Positions 49,948 to 60,848 of a DNA stretch of 64,000 nt are shown in pieces. The position numbers were made by a program, and so were the translations under genes. Under the pieces are notes generated by a model, which was not told where the DNA came from, did not search any database, and was given only the letters and a program-made list of their open reading frames with translations. The stretch spans positions 1-64,000 of the forward strand of contig UQJE01000003.1 in assembly GCA_900541345.1 (NCBI GenBank), written 5' to 3'. Source of the DNA: an uncultured Blautia sp. (GTDB lineage: Bacteria > Bacillota > Clostridia > Lachnospirales > Lachnospiraceae). The first letter of the stretch is position 1, and every line of letters starts with the position of its first letter.

Positions 49948-50946
49948 TTAAGAAGTTTTACATTCCCCTGTGGAGCCCCTTTCAATAAGCTGGGCGTGAA
50001 GAAGAATCGTTCCGATAGACACGTTATTTAAAAGGCTGTTTATGGCATAATACCCACACTTTCCAAGTTCTGTTCTGTCCTGACGGACAGTAGTAAGCGG
50101 CGGAGAAGTATAAGCGCACATGGGCAGATCATCGAAACCGATAATACTTAAATCTTTGGGAATGTGGTATCCGAGCTGTTGGCACTGAATCATGGCTGCG
50201 TTGGCAATCAGATCATGACTGCAGATAACGGCAGTCATTCCCATTTTTAAAAATCTGGATAAATGTTTTTCCACACATTGGGTAATATAATAAGAAGCGC
50301 CTGCCCAATCTGCTTCCGCGCGCAATCCATTTTGTTTCATGGCGTGAAAAAAGGCTTTGTGGCGTACCTGCATAACATGTGAGCCGAGAGCACTGCTTAA
50401 GTATCCGATTTTTTTATGCCCCTGTTTTTTCAGGCAGGAGACGGCAAGTTCCATTCCTTCGTTATTGTCAATTCCGATAGAAGAAATAAAAGGATTGGCA
50501 GGAATGTAATTATCGTACAGAACAGCGGGAGTGTGGCTTGTCTCAAAATCCTTCATCCAAGGATCGGCTAAAGAAAAGCCGAGGACAAGGGCACCTACAT
50601 AATTGTTTTGAAGCATAAAAACGTCGTAAGGCGTTTTTTTCTGGAATGGAATCGTCATAGGAACGACTTCCACTGCAAAACCTGCAGGTTCTGCCATCTG
50701 GCGGAAACCGATAATAAAGTCGTATCCAAACTGATGAGACTCCTCATATTCCATATTTTCTATAAGAACACAGAGCTTCGGGGCGGTATCTTTTTTTCTT
50801 CGAAGTTTTGTGTATCCCATTTCTACTGCAGTATCTAGAATTGTTTTTCGTAATGTTTCGCTAATGTCAGGGGCATTATTAATCGCCTTTGAGACGGTTC
50901 CTTTAGAAACCCCAAGTTTATCAGCAATATCCTGTATTGTTGCCAT
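49948..50946 (-). CDS. LacI family transcriptional regulator (maltodextrin operon)
   Basis: This 332-residue repressor has an N-terminal LacI helix-turn-helix (MATIQDIADKLGVSKGTVSKAINN) and a hinge around LRKTILDTAVEMGY. A periplasmic-binding-type effector domain follows (IGIDNNEGMELAVSCLKKQGHKKIGYLS, IIGFDDLPMCAYTSPPLTTVRQD). ATG 50946 gives the normal start; an in-frame extension to 50979 is rejected. It is divergent from the sugar ABC transporter operon, so control by maltose or maltodextrin, as in MalR-type regulators, is inferred. CGAAAC motifs in the intergenic region are candidate binding sites. Confidence 0.93.
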   Translation of the reverse strand: MATIQDIADKLGVSKGTVSKAINNAPDISETLRKTILDTAVEMGYTKLRRKKDTAPKLCVLIENMEYEESHQFGYDFIIGFRQMAEPAGFAVEVVPMTIPFQKKTPYDVFMLQNNYVGALVLGFSLADPWMKDFETSHTPAVLYDNYIPANPFISSIGIDNNEGMELAVSCLKKQGHKKIGYLSSALGSHVMQVRHKAFFHAMKQNGLRAEADWAGASYYITQCVEKHLSRFLKMGMTAVICSHDLIANAAMIQCQQLGYHIPKDLSIIGFDDLPMCAYTSPPLTTVRQDRTELGKCGYYAINSLLNNVSIGTILLHAQLIERGSTGECKTS

Positions 50947-51134
50947 AGCATATGCCTTTCTTTCATTTTGAAGAATCAAGATGGATTTTATTTATTATAT
51001 CAAATCAAAAGAAAAAAATCAATTCTTTTCACTTGTTTAGTTTCGGTAAATAAGAAAAATCAAAGTGAATATGTAAAAAGTGCACAAAAATAATGAATAA
51101 AAACTGTAGAAAACGGAGAAAGTAATCTGAGATA

Positions 51135-51163
51135 TTGACGTTTTTTGTGAAGTGAGGTATATT
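51135..51163 (+). promoter_or_regulatory. Promoter of the maltodextrin operon
   Basis: TTGACG (51135-51140) and TATATT (51158-51163) have a 17-base spacer and lie just before the tandem CGAAAC repeats. Confidence 0.75.
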
Positions 51164-51170
51164 ACAAATA

Positions 51171-51190
51171 ACGAAACAAAACGAAACAAA
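51171..51190 (+). promoter_or_regulatory. Tandem 10-bp repeat, candidate LacI-type operator
   Basis: ACGAAACAAA is repeated twice in direct tandem just downstream of the -10 box, near the expected transcription start. The core CGAAAC also occurs on the opposite strand at 51040-51045 near the regulator gene. LacI/MalR sites usually contain CGAAA-type half-sites, but here the copies are direct, not inverted. Confidence 0.55.
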
Positions 51191-51204
51191 TTGGAGGAAA
51201 AAAG

Positions 51205-52431
51205 ATGAGAAAGCGTGCAGCAGCATTGTGTATGACAGCGGTGCTTGCAGTGACAGGGTTCGCAGGATGCAGCAGAGGAAGTGCTGAAGATAGGGAGCAA
51301 GTTCGTCTGATGGTCTGGTCTCCATCAGAAGACCAGTCAAAGGACAGCGGAGAATGGCTTCAGAATACGTGTGAGGATTTTGCGGATCTTCACCCGGAAT
51401 GGGATATTACTTTTGTGTACGGAGTTGCGGACGAGGCGACGGCTGCCACACAGGTAGCGCAGGACCCGGAGGCAAGTGCGGACGTATTTATGTATGCAAA
51501 CGATACTCTGACGGTTATGACGGATGCAAATGCACTTGCGAAATTTGGCGGAAAATACAGAGAAGAAATTGAAGCTACAAACTCGGAGGAGGTACTTTCT
51601 TCTCTGATTAAAGAAGACAATCTGTATGGGGTTCCGTTTACCACAAATACCTGGTTCATGTATTACGATAAGAGCGTTTTTTCAGAGGAAGATATTAAAA
51701 ATCTGGACATTATGCTGGAAAAGGGAACGGTTGCGTTTCCGTTTATAAACTCCTGGTATCTTCCGGCATTTTATATTGGAAACGGCTGTACACTTTTCGG
51801 AGATGGGACACAGGAAGATAAAGGTGTAGACTTTGGAGGGGAAAATGCAGTGGAGGTTACCGATTATCTTGTTGATCTTGCAGCAAATCCGAACTTTAAA
51901 ATAGATGCAGACGGTTCCGGACTTGCAGGTCTTCGCGACGGAAGCATTTCAGCTATTTTTTCAGGTTCCTGGGATGCGAACGCAGTAAGGGAAGCTTTAG
52001 GAGAAAACATGGGTGTAGCTGCTCTTCCGATGTACACTCTAAATGGAGAGGAAAAGCAGATGATGTCTTACGCTGGTTCCAAGGCAATCGGTGTCAATCC
52101 TTACAGTAAGAATATGGTTCCTGCAGTGGAGCTTGCTGTATATCTTGGCTCGGCAGAAGCACAGCTTTCTCATTATAAACTGAGAAATGTGATTCCCTGT
52201 AATACAGAGCTTTTAAAAGATGCTGAAATTGCGGAAGATCCGCTTGTTATGGCGCAGAACGATACCTTTAATTATACATCTATTTTGCAGCCTTTCGTGG
52301 CAAAAATGAACAACTGCTGGGTTCCGGTGGAAAATATGGGAAAAGGAATCCGCAATAAGAGTGTGACACATGAAAATGCAAAAGAGCAGACAGAAGCGAT
52401 GAACGAAGCAATGAACAGTGATGGAATCTGA
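51205..52431 (+). CDS. Maltodextrin-type ABC transporter substrate-binding lipoprotein
   Basis: This 408-residue extracellular lipoprotein of the MalE-like family has the lipobox GFAGC, with Cys22 as the expected lipid anchor. The body includes VRLMVWSPSEDQSKDSGEW near the N-terminus, ADVFMYANDTLTVM, GVPFTTNTWFMYYDKSVFSEED (the MalE-type hinge region) and AIFSGSWDANAVREALG. GGAGG precedes the ATG. It heads an operon with two permeases and intracellular alpha-glucan enzymes, so linear malto-oligosaccharides are the probable cargo. The operon contains no ATPase; a shared MsmX/MalK-type protein must be supplied from elsewhere. Confidence 0.93.
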   Translation: MRKRAAALCMTAVLAVTGFAGCSRGSAEDREQVRLMVWSPSEDQSKDSGEWLQNTCEDFADLHPEWDITFVYGVADEATAATQVAQDPEASADVFMYANDTLTVMTDANALAKFGGKYREEIEATNSEEVLSSLIKEDNLYGVPFTTNTWFMYYDKSVFSEEDIKNLDIMLEKGTVAFPFINSWYLPAFYIGNGCTLFGDGTQEDKGVDFGGENAVEVTDYLVDLAANPNFKIDADGSGLAGLRDGSISAIFSGSWDANAVREALGENMGVAALPMYTLNGEEKQMMSYAGSKAIGVNPYSKNMVPAVELAVYLGSAEAQLSHYKLRNVIPCNTELLKDAEIAEDPLVMAQNDTFNYTSILQPFVAKMNNCWVPVENMGKGIRNKSVTHENAKEQTEAMNEAMNSDGI

Positions 52432-52445
52432 TGAGGTGAAAGAAG

Positions 52446-53792
52446 ATGAAAGAGAAAGAAACCTGTATTGCCGCCATAAAAAACGGCGGAATTGAGACAA
52501 AGCTTTCCATGTTTTTAATGGGCTTTGGAAATATTGTGCATAAGCAGAAAGTAAAAGGCCTTTTGTTTATGGCTGCAGAAATCGCATATATTGTATTTAT
52601 GCTTGTAAACGGCATTCATTTTATCAGTATGCTTGGCTCTCTTGGAAGTGTGCCGCAGAAAGAAGTGTGGGACGAGGCGCAGCAGGTATACCTTTATACG
52701 AAGGGAGATCAGTCGGTGCTGATTCTTCTTTACGGCGTGGCAACGGTACTTTTGTCTCTCCTTATGGTATGGGGATGGAGAGGCGCTTTAAAAAGTGCGT
52801 ATAAAGCAGAATATCTTGATAAAAAAGGATGCCATGTAAATACTTTTGCGGAGGATATAAAATCTCTTTTTAATGAGAATCTTCACAGACTTCTTATGAC
52901 ACCGCCTATGATTTTTATTCTTGCGCTTACCATTCTGCCTCTTGTTTTTATGATTTGTATGGCATTTACAAATTACAGTAAGATTGGCAATCATTTGATG
53001 CTTTTTGACTGGGTAGGTCTTGAAAACTTTAAGGCGCTGTTTGATTCTAACAGTATTTTGGGAAGTACCTTCTGGTCAGTTCTTGGATGGACTCTTGTGT
53101 GGGCATTTTTTGCAACCTTTACAAACTATATTTTCGGTATGATTCTCTCGCTTGTAATTAACAGAAAGGAAACACGGGCAAAGGGATTCTGGAGATTCTG
53201 TTTCGTTCTTTCCTGTGCAGTACCCATGTTCGTTTCCCTTCTTATTATGAGAACCATGCTTCAGCCAAATGGTGCAGTGAATGTACTCCTTCGAAACCTA
53301 GGTATCATTGCTAAGGACGCAAGCCTTCCATTTTTTACAGACCCTACATGGGCGCGAGTGACAGTGATTATTATTAATATCTGGGTTGGCGTTCCTTATA
53401 CCCTTCTTCAGCTTACCGGAGTGCTTCAGAATATCCCGGCAGAGCTTTATGAAGCTGCAAAAGTGGACGGTGCAAATGCTGTTCAGAGATTCTTTAAAAT
53501 TACGCTTCCATATATGCTGTATGTGACAACACCGTACCTTATTGTAACTTTCACAGGAAATGTAAATAACTTTAATATTATTTATCTTTTGTCAGGAGGA
53601 GATCCTGTTACAGATTTATCCTCCGCAGCAGGAAAAACAGATTTACTTGTAACGTGGCTGTATAAGCTTACCATAGATAAGCAGTATTATAATATTGGTG
53701 CTGTTATCGGTATTCTTACCTTTATTATCTTGGCAGCAGGCGCGCTGCTGACCTACAGAAACAGTAAATCTTATAAGGAAGGAGAGTTTTAA
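52446..53792 (+). CDS. Sugar ABC transporter permease (MalF-like)
   Basis: This 448-residue membrane subunit has about eight helices. An extended N-terminal half (helices near residues 35-60 and 90-115) precedes the permease core, as in MalF rather than the shorter LacF-type proteins. The EAA coupling motif is in AELYEAAKVDGANAVQRFFKITLP. The segments GVPYTLLQLTGVLQ and LSGGDPVTDLSSAAGKTDLLVTWLYKL near the C-terminus are typical of maltose transporters. It starts 14 bases after the binding protein and is followed by the MalG-like partner after 2 bases. Confidence 0.93.
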   Translation: MKEKETCIAAIKNGGIETKLSMFLMGFGNIVHKQKVKGLLFMAAEIAYIVFMLVNGIHFISMLGSLGSVPQKEVWDEAQQVYLYTKGDQSVLILLYGVATVLLSLLMVWGWRGALKSAYKAEYLDKKGCHVNTFAEDIKSLFNENLHRLLMTPPMIFILALTILPLVFMICMAFTNYSKIGNHLMLFDWVGLENFKALFDSNSILGSTFWSVLGWTLVWAFFATFTNYIFGMILSLVINRKETRAKGFWRFCFVLSCAVPMFVSLLIMRTMLQPNGAVNVLLRNLGIIAKDASLPFFTDPTWARVTVIIINIWVGVPYTLLQLTGVLQNIPAELYEAAKVDGANAVQRFFKITLPYMLYVTTPYLIVTFTGNVNNFNIIYLLSGGDPVTDLSSAAGKTDLLVTWLYKLTIDKQYYNIGAVIGILTFIILAAGALLTYRNSKSYKEGEF

Positions 53793-53794
53793 AC

Positions 53795-54658
53795 ATGGGA
53801 ATCAAATCGGCAAAAAAGAAACGTTTTATCACAAATACAGCAGTTCATATTTCCCTTGGCATTTTAGCGGCTGTATGGGTGTTCCCCATTTTATGGGTCA
53901 TCCTTACAAGCTTCCGTGCAGAAAAAGGTTCTTATGTGTCTACCTTTTTTCCTCAGGGATACACACTCGATAACTATATCCGGCTTTTTACAGATACTTC
54001 TATTTTAAACTTCCCGAAGATGTTTGCGAATACGCTGATTATTGCAGTTTGTTCCTGTGTTCTGGCAACCTTTTATACGCTGGCTGTATCCTACTGTCTG
54101 TCAAGACTGAAATTCCGTCTTCGGAAACCTTATATGAATATGGCAATGATTTTGGGATTGTTTCCAAGCTTTATGTCCATAATTGCTGTTTACTTTATTT
54201 TAAAGGCTTTAGGTCTTACAGAGGGGAATCTGATTCGTGTTGCCTTGATCTTGTGTTATTCGGGCGGTGCAGGTCTTGGATTCCAGATTGCAAAAGGATT
54301 TTTTGATACAATTCCTGTTGCTGTGGACGAAGCGGCAATTCTGGACGGCTGTACAAGATGGCAGATTTTTACAAAAATTACGCTGCCATTAAGTAAACCG
54401 ATTATTGTATATACAGTACTGACTGCATTTATGGCGCCGTGGCTTGATTTTATTTTTGCAAAGGTTATCTGCCGTGCAAACTCAGACCAGTATACGATTG
54501 CAATCGGTCTCTGGAAGATGCTGGAAAAAGAATATATTGACAGTTGGTATACAAGCTTTGCGGCTGGCGCAGTTCTGATTTCCATACCGATTGCTATTCT
54601 CTTCCTCTATATGCAGAGATATTACGTGGACGGCGTGTCAGGAGCAGTAAAAGGCTGA
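53795..54658 (+). CDS. Sugar ABC transporter permease (MalG-like)
   Basis: This is the second permease, of 287 residues with six helices, typical MalG/AmyC length. The EAA motif is in VAVDEAAILDGCTRWQIFTKITLPLSKP. The C-terminus ends with LFLYMQRYYVDGVSGAVKG, highly typical of MalG, whose tail contacts the ATPase. It begins 2 bases after the MalF-like gene, preceded by GGAAGGAGAG. The ATPase interacting with both permeases is absent here. Confidence 0.94.
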   Translation: MGIKSAKKKRFITNTAVHISLGILAAVWVFPILWVILTSFRAEKGSYVSTFFPQGYTLDNYIRLFTDTSILNFPKMFANTLIIAVCSCVLATFYTLAVSYCLSRLKFRLRKPYMNMAMILGLFPSFMSIIAVYFILKALGLTEGNLIRVALILCYSGGAGLGFQIAKGFFDTIPVAVDEAAILDGCTRWQIFTKITLPLSKPIIVYTVLTAFMAPWLDFIFAKVICRANSDQYTIAIGLWKMLEKEYIDSWYTSFAAGAVLISIPIAILFLYMQRYYVDGVSGAVKG

Positions 54659-54677
54659 TAAAAGGAAGGGAGCAGTT

Positions 54678-56609
54678 ATGTTAAAGAGGCAGGAATTAAA
54701 AAGACTGTATAACACTTCAGAATTTAAAGAGAAATATATAGATACAGAAAGAAAACAGGGGGCTGTATGTACGGAGGAAGGGACTTCCTTTCTCCTTTGG
54801 AGTCCTCTTTCTGAAAAAGCAGAGCTTCGTTTTTATAAGGAAGGAGAGGGTGGAGTCTCATTTTTTCAGACAGAGATGAAAAAAGAAGAAAAGGGAATGT
54901 GGTCTTATGAAACAGCAGAAAATCTTCACGGAGTTTACTATGATTTCCGTACTATGACAGAGGGTGAGGAAACTGTTTTCGGGGACCCGTATGCAAAAGC
55001 CTGCGGGATGAATGGAAAAAGAAGTATGGCTGTAGATTTAAAAGAGACAGACTCCGAAGGCTGGATGGAAGACAGACGCCCTGAAAAACAGGAAGAGACA
55101 GTAATTTATGAGCTTCATATAAAAGAATTTTCCTGGGACGAGGCAGGTGGATTTTCGAAGGAAAACAGAGGAAAGTACCTGGCATTTACAGAAGAACATA
55201 CAACCCTTAATAAAGATGGAGTGCATTTGACAGGCCTTGATTATCTGAAAAAACTTGGGATTACCCATGTGCAGATTATGCCGGCTTATGATTATGGTTC
55301 TGTAGATGAGAAAAATGAGGAAGAGTTTAACTGGGGATACGATCCGGTAAATTATAATGTGCCGGAAGGCTCTTATTCTTCTGACCCGAAACATGGAGAA
55401 GTGCGTATCCGTGAATTTAAGGAAATGGTGCAGGCTCTTCATAGAAATGGTTTCCGGGTCATTATGGACGTGGTATATAACCATATGTATGACCTGGATT
55501 CTAATTTAAACAAGGCAGTTCCCTGGTATTATTTCCGTACTTACGAAAACGGGGGAATTTCCAATGGCTCTGCTTGCGGAAACGATATGGCAAGCGAGAG
55601 GGAAATGTGCGCTCAATATATTCTGGATTCTGTTCTTTACTGGGTGGAGGAGTATCATATTGACGGTTTCCGTTTTGACTTGATGGGGCTTCTTGATACA
55701 AAACTGATGAACCGTATCCGAAAAGCGCTTGATGAAAAATACGGAAGGGGAGAGATTCTTCTTTTCGGAGAACCCTGGGCTGCAGATGATACTGCGTCTG
55801 AGGGAGAGGCTGTGATGGCTCTTAAAAAGAATGCGGCTCATCTTGATAAATATGTGGGTATGTTCTGCGATGATACAAGAGATGCTGTTAAGGGTCATGT
55901 GTTTGAGGGAGAAATCCCGGGCTTTGTAAATGGGGCGGAAAATATGGAAGAAAAAATCCTGAACAGCGTAAAAGCGTGGTGTACGAAAGAGACAGGAATT
56001 AAAGCGCCCTCTCAGGTAATCACGTACGTTTCTGCTCATGATAACTGGACGCTATGGGATAAGCTAGAGATCACAACACCGGACGAAAAGCGGAGAATGA
56101 TGGAAAATAAGCTGGCAGCAGCCATTTACATGACATGTCAGGGACATCTTTTTATGCTTTCCGGAGAGGAGTTTGCAAGAACAAAGGACGGACAGGAAAA
56201 TACTTATAACAGTTCCATTTCTTTAAACCGTCTGGACTGGAAGAGAGCGTATGAATATAAAGAACTCCGTATCTATTATGAAGGACTGATCGCTCTCAGA
56301 AAGCAGCTTCCCGGACTTTGCGACAAGTCGGAGACAGCAGGAAAGAGAGTTTTCGGTCGTTGGAAGAAAACGGGCGCTGTAGGCTTTTTTGTGGAAAATA
56401 AAAAAGAAGGAGAACATACTTTGTGGGACACTCTGTATATTATTTATAATGCCACAGAGGAAGAAGTACAAACTGCCCTTCCGAAAGGCGAGTGGGAAGT
56501 TCTTCTTAATAAAGAAGACAGTTTTGCATGGAAAAAACAGAAAAAAGCAGAGAAAGCGACAGCTGCATCATTGAGCGCGCTTGTGCTTGGACGAAGAGGA
56601 AGCATATGA
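54678..56609 (+). CDS. pulA: Type I pullulanase
   Basis: This cytoplasmic GH13_14 enzyme cleaves alpha-1,6 branch linkages in alpha-glucans. The 643 residues comprise an N-terminal CBM48-like domain (EEGTSFLLWSPLSEKAELRFY) and the catalytic barrel with the pullulanase-specific motif FNWGYDPVNYNVPEGSY. Conserved regions are VIMDVVYNH, HIDGFRFDLMGL (nucleophile Asp), LLFGEPW (acid/base Glu) and YVSAHDNWTLW (transition-state Asp). No signal peptide is present, so the substrate is imported maltodextrin or internal glycogen. It follows malG by 19 bases and its stop overlaps the next start (ATGA). Confidence 0.95.
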   Translation: MLKRQELKRLYNTSEFKEKYIDTERKQGAVCTEEGTSFLLWSPLSEKAELRFYKEGEGGVSFFQTEMKKEEKGMWSYETAENLHGVYYDFRTMTEGEETVFGDPYAKACGMNGKRSMAVDLKETDSEGWMEDRRPEKQEETVIYELHIKEFSWDEAGGFSKENRGKYLAFTEEHTTLNKDGVHLTGLDYLKKLGITHVQIMPAYDYGSVDEKNEEEFNWGYDPVNYNVPEGSYSSDPKHGEVRIREFKEMVQALHRNGFRVIMDVVYNHMYDLDSNLNKAVPWYYFRTYENGGISNGSACGNDMASEREMCAQYILDSVLYWVEEYHIDGFRFDLMGLLDTKLMNRIRKALDEKYGRGEILLFGEPWAADDTASEGEAVMALKKNAAHLDKYVGMFCDDTRDAVKGHVFEGEIPGFVNGAENMEEKILNSVKAWCTKETGIKAPSQVITYVSAHDNWTLWDKLEITTPDEKRRMMENKLAAAIYMTCQGHLFMLSGEEFARTKDGQENTYNSSISLNRLDWKRAYEYKELRIYYEGLIALRKQLPGLCDKSETAGKRVFGRWKKTGAVGFFVENKKEGEHTLWDTLYIIYNATEEEVQTALPKGEWEVLLNKEDSFAWKKQKKAEKATAASLSALVLGRRGSI

Positions 56610-58570
56610 GATGGATTTACGGAAAACAGGACTGGAATACATTAAAACGCGGTCTTGAAAACAATTATCTTTTAACAAACGGTCTTGGAGGATTTTCTGC
56701 GCTTACTGTGACAGGGGCAGCATCAAGAAATGACCACAGTGTTTTTATGGCGTGTATGAAAGCTCCGAATCACCGTTACAATATGGTGCACCGTTTTTTT
56801 GAGCGTCTGTTTCTTGGAGATGAGGAAAAAATTCTTTCCACCCAGGAATTTGCAGACGGGCATATAGAGGACGGGTATCGTTATCTTTCTTCTTTTATAT
56901 ATGAGGACACACCTCTCTGGCGTTATCATGTAAATGGTGTATCCATTTCAAAAGAAATTGCCATGAAGTATGGAGAAAATACAGTGGCAATTTGTTATAC
57001 CATAGAAAACAGAGGGAAATGTAAGGTTTCATTTGAAGTGACTCCGTTTTTCCAGTTTGCAAAAAAGGGAGAGGATATGAAGCCGTCCCAGACCTTAGTG
57101 AAAAAAGGAAATCAGATTTTATCTGATGGAATGGCCCTTTTCTTTGAGACAAACGGAAATGTAACGGATACAGAGGAAAAAGAAGAAGTTTACTTTTATT
57201 CCTATGACGTATGCGACGGAAGAAGGGAGACAGGACATGGAAAGGCAAATCATGTGATTTCTGTTTCTGCACAGCCGGGAGAAAAAGTAAAATTAAAACT
57301 TGTGTACTCTATGGAACAAAAATATCTGACAGAAGAGAAATGGCAGGATGCGGAAGAAATCATAAAAGAATATAAAGAGCGGAGACAGGCTCTTGTAAAA
57401 ACAGCAGGTCTTTCAATGACGATGGCGCAGGAGCTTGTGAAAAGTGCAGACCAGTTTGTTTCCAGAAGAGAGTCCACAAACGGAAGCACTATTCTTGCAG
57501 GCTATCCGTTTTTTGAGGACTGGGGAAGAGATACCATGATTGCCCTTCCGGGTATCTGCATTTCTACAGGACAATATGATACGGCGAAGGAAATTTTAAG
57601 GACTTTCGCCTTAAACGAAAACAAAGGTCTGATGCCGAATCTTTTTCCGGAAGGTGGAAACGAGCCTCTTTATAATACAGCAGACGCAGCTCTTCTTTTT
57701 ATTAACTGCATATATCTTTACTATGAAAAAACAGAAGATCTTGAGTTTGTAAAAGAAATGTATCCTGTTATGGAGCGTATTGTAAAAGGATATAAAGAGG
57801 GAACAGATTTCGGAATCCATATGGATACAGACGGATTGATTCAGGCAGGAGAAGGACTCTGGCAGGTAACATGGATGGATGTGCGCGTGGGAGAAATCCT
57901 TCCCACACCGAGACATGGAAAGCCGGTAGAAATCAATGCCTACTGGTATAATGCTCTTTGTATTATGGAAAAATTTGCCCGTATTTTAAATAGGGAATGG
58001 CAGGAAAACGGATTAAAGGAACAGGTAAAAAAATCTTTTCTTCAGAAATTTTGGATGGAGAAGAGAGACTGCTTAAAAGACCTGGTATCCGGCACAGCGG
58101 CAGACGAACAGGTTCGCTGCAATCAGATATGGGCAGTTTCTATGCCGTTTACCATGCTTACAAAGGAACAGGAAAAAGCAGTTGTAGAGACTGTGTTTGA
58201 GACGCTTTATACCCCTTACGGTCTTAGAACTCTGGAAATGTCAGATAAAGAGTTTAAACCTGTCTATCAGGGAAAAATGGAAGAAAGAGATATGGCGTAT
58301 CATCAGGGGACGGTGTGGACTTTCCCTCTGGGTGCATATTATCTTGCATATCTTAAGGTAAAAGATTACAATAAAGAAGCGAAGGAAACTGTAAAGGAAC
58401 AGCTTGAAGTTATGGAAAGCGCCATGAGAGAAGGCTGTGTCGGACAGCTTCCGGAGATTTACGACGGAGAAAATCCTACAAGGTCAAAGGGGTGCTTTGC
58501 CCAGGCATGGAGTGTGGGAGAAATCTTAAGAGTATATGAAGCCGTTGAAAAATGCGGAGATAAGGAGTAG
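56606..58570 (+). CDS. Glycogen debranching enzyme, amylo-alpha-1,6-glucosidase type
   Basis: This 654-residue protein has an N-terminal glycogen-debranching-enzyme domain ([25 protein letters not shown], residues 10-200) and a C-terminal alpha/alpha-barrel GDE domain. The barrel holds [53 protein letters not shown] and [18 protein letters not shown]. This matches bacterial GH133 amylo-1,6-glucosidases. ATG 56606 forms an ATGA overlap with pulA; an in-frame extension to 56528 lies deep in pulA and is rejected. With pulA and the phosphorylase it gives two different ways to remove branches from alpha-glucan. It overlaps no regulatory site. Confidence 0.94.
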   Translation: MRWIYGKQDWNTLKRGLENNYLLTNGLGGFSALTVTGAASRNDHSVFMACMKAPNHRYNMVHRFFERLFLGDEEKILSTQEFADGHIEDGYRYLSSFIYEDTPLWRYHVNGVSISKEIAMKYGENTVAICYTIENRGKCKVSFEVTPFFQFAKKGEDMKPSQTLVKKGNQILSDGMALFFETNGNVTDTEEKEEVYFYSYDVCDGRRETGHGKANHVISVSAQPGEKVKLKLVYSMEQKYLTEEKWQDAEEIIKEYKERRQALVKTAGLSMTMAQELVKSADQFVSRRESTNGSTILAGYPFFEDWGRDTMIALPGICISTGQYDTAKEILRTFALNENKGLMPNLFPEGGNEPLYNTADAALLFINCIYLYYEKTEDLEFVKEMYPVMERIVKGYKEGTDFGIHMDTDGLIQAGEGLWQVTWMDVRVGEILPTPRHGKPVEINAYWYNALCIMEKFARILNREWQENGLKEQVKKSFLQKFWMEKRDCLKDLVSGTAADEQVRCNQIWAVSMPFTMLTKEQEKAVVETVFETLYTPYGLRTLEMSDKEFKPVYQGKMEERDMAYHQGTVWTFPLGAYYLAYLKVKDYNKEAKETVKEQLEVMESAMREGCVGQLPEIYDGENPTRSKGCFAQAWSVGEILRVYEAVEKCGDKE

Positions 58571-58574
58571 GAAT

Positions 58575-60836
58575 ATGGAAAAATTATTAGAGCAGATTTT
58601 ACAGGAAAAATACGGAAAAAACATAAAAGAAGCGTCTGATGAACAGATTTATACAGCTCTTCTCATTCTTACAAAAGAAATAATGAAGGGAATGAAAAGA
58701 AATGAAGGAAAGAAAAAGCTTTACTATATTTCAGCAGAATTTTTAATTGGAAAGCTTCTTTCCAACAATCTGATTAACCTGGGACTTTTCCAGGAGACAA
58801 AAGAAGTTCTTGCAAAAAACGGACACGATATTACTGCCATTGAAGAGATAGAAAACGAGCCGTCTCTTGGAAACGGCGGTCTTGGACGTCTTGCAGCCTG
58901 CTTTCTTGATTCCATTGCCACACTTGGCTTAAACGGAGACGGAGTAGGCCTCAATTACCATGATGGTCTGTTTCTTCAGAAATTTACAGACAACAAACAG
59001 AGGGAGGAGAAAAATCCGTGGATTACAGACAACAGCTGGCTGACAAAAACAGACGTAAGCTTTTCTGTTCCTTTTAAGGATTTCACCCTTCAGTCTGTAT
59101 TATACGACATTGATGTTCCGGGATATAAAAACGGCTGCAATCGCCTTCATCTTTTTGATGTGGAGACTGTGGATGAAGGAATCATCAGAGATGGAATCCA
59201 GTTTGATAAAAAAGACATTGCGAAAAACCTGACCCTTTTCCTTTATCCGGATGACAGCGATGAGGCAGGACAGCTTCTTCGTATTTACCAGCAGTATTTT
59301 ATGGTAAGCAACGCTGCACAGCTTATTTTAAGAGAAGCCCAGGAGAGAGGCGCGAATCTGTATCAGCTTTACGATTATGTGACGATTCAGATTAACGATA
59401 CGCATCCGACTATGGTAATTCCGGAGCTTATCCGCCTTCTTATGGAGAAAGGCTTTAATATGGATACAGCCATTGATGTAGTAAGAAAAACATGCGCGTA
59501 CACAAACCATACGATTCTTGCAGAAGCTCTGGAAAAATGGCCGATTTCCTATCTGGAACAGGTAGTTCCGCACCTTCTTCCGATTATTCGCGAGCTGGAC
59601 AGCCGCGTGAGAAGAGATTTCCATGACGAACGTGTATACATCATCGATAAGCAGGACCGTGTACACATGGCACATATTGACATACACTTTGGATATGCGG
59701 TAAACGGCGTGGCAGCTCTTCACACAGAGATTCTCAAAGAATCGGAGTTAAAACCGTTTTACGATATTTATCCGGAGAAATTTAATAATAAAACAAACGG
59801 TATTACTTTCAGAAGATGGCTGCTTCACTGCAATCAGGAGTTAAGCGCATATATTGAGGAGCTGATTGGAGACGGATTTAAAGAAAACGCAATGGAGCTT
59901 GAAAAACTTCTTGCATATAAAGACGATGAAAAAGTTTTAAAACGTCTGATGGAGATTAAACATCACGCAAAAGAGCATTTAAGAGATTATTTGAAAGAAA
60001 CACAGAATGTGGAAATTAATGATGATTCTGTATTTGACATTCAGATTAAACGTCTCCACGAGTATAAGAGACAGCAGATGAATGCTCTTTATGCCATTTA
60101 CAAATATAAAGAAATTAAAAAAGGTAATCTTCCAAAACGTCCGATTACCATGATTTTCGGAGCGAAGGCAGCGCCTGCTTATACCATTGCAAAAGATATT
60201 ATCCATCTTCTTCTCTGTCTGCAGCAGCTGATTGACAATGACCCTGTAGTAAGCAAATACATGAAGCTTGTAATGGTGGAAAACTACAACGTGACAAAGG
60301 CAGAAAAACTCATTCCTGCCTGCGATATTTCCGAGCAGATTTCCCTTGCATCAAAAGAGGCGTCAGGAACAGGAAACATGAAGTTTATGTTAAACGGTGC
60401 TGTGACATTGGGAACAGAGGATGGTGCAAACGTGGAAATCCATCAGCTTGTAGGCGATGACAACATCTACATCTTCGGAAAGAAATCCGAGGAGGTTATT
60501 AAACTTTACGAGGAGGCTTCCTACTGCTCAAAAGAGATTTACGATAATGATCCGCAGGTGGAGGAGCTTGTTGACTTTATTATCAGTAAAGAACTGATTC
60601 AGATCGGAGACCCGGTAAATCTTGGAAGACTTTATAAAGAAATCGTATCAAAAGACTGGTTTATGGCTCTTCTTGATGTAAAAGAATATATTCAGAAAAA
60701 AGAAGAGGTATTAAGAGACTACGAGGACGAAACTGCATGGGCAAAGAAAGCTCTTGTGAATATTGCAAAGGCAGGATTCTTCTCAGCAGACAGAACCATT
60801 GAAGAGTACAACCGCGACATCTGGAAACTTGTATAA
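58575..60836 (+). CDS. glgP: Glycogen/maltodextrin phosphorylase
   Basis: This PLP enzyme of 753 residues releases glucose-1-phosphate from alpha-1,4-glucans. The pyridoxal-lysine region is [19 protein letters not shown]. Other GT35 markers are [20 protein letters not shown] near residue 100, [17 protein letters not shown], and the [17 protein letters not shown] and [17 protein letters not shown] segments. It is a little shorter than animal and E. coli phosphorylases, as many Firmicutes forms are. AAGGAG precedes the ATG at 58575; the in-frame region to 58536 overlaps the debranching gene. It feeds glycolysis with phosphorylated sugar from the debranched chains. Confidence 0.96.
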   Translation: MEKLLEQILQEKYGKNIKEASDEQIYTALLILTKEIMKGMKRNEGKKKLYYISAEFLIGKLLSNNLINLGLFQETKEVLAKNGHDITAIEEIENEPSLGNGGLGRLAACFLDSIATLGLNGDGVGLNYHDGLFLQKFTDNKQREEKNPWITDNSWLTKTDVSFSVPFKDFTLQSVLYDIDVPGYKNGCNRLHLFDVETVDEGIIRDGIQFDKKDIAKNLTLFLYPDDSDEAGQLLRIYQQYFMVSNAAQLILREAQERGANLYQLYDYVTIQINDTHPTMVIPELIRLLMEKGFNMDTAIDVVRKTCAYTNHTILAEALEKWPISYLEQVVPHLLPIIRELDSRVRRDFHDERVYIIDKQDRVHMAHIDIHFGYAVNGVAALHTEILKESELKPFYDIYPEKFNNKTNGITFRRWLLHCNQELSAYIEELIGDGFKENAMELEKLLAYKDDEKVLKRLMEIKHHAKEHLRDYLKETQNVEINDDSVFDIQIKRLHEYKRQQMNALYAIYKYKEIKKGNLPKRPITMIFGAKAAPAYTIAKDIIHLLLCLQQLIDNDPVVSKYMKLVMVENYNVTKAEKLIPACDISEQISLASKEASGTGNMKFMLNGAVTLGTEDGANVEIHQLVGDDNIYIFGKKSEEVIKLYEEASYCSKEIYDNDPQVEELVDFIISKELIQIGDPVNLGRLYKEIVSKDWFMALLDVKEYIQKKEEVLRDYEDETAWAKKALVNIAKAGFFSADRTIEEYNRDIWKLV

Positions 60837-60848
60837 GAGGTGTGGACT

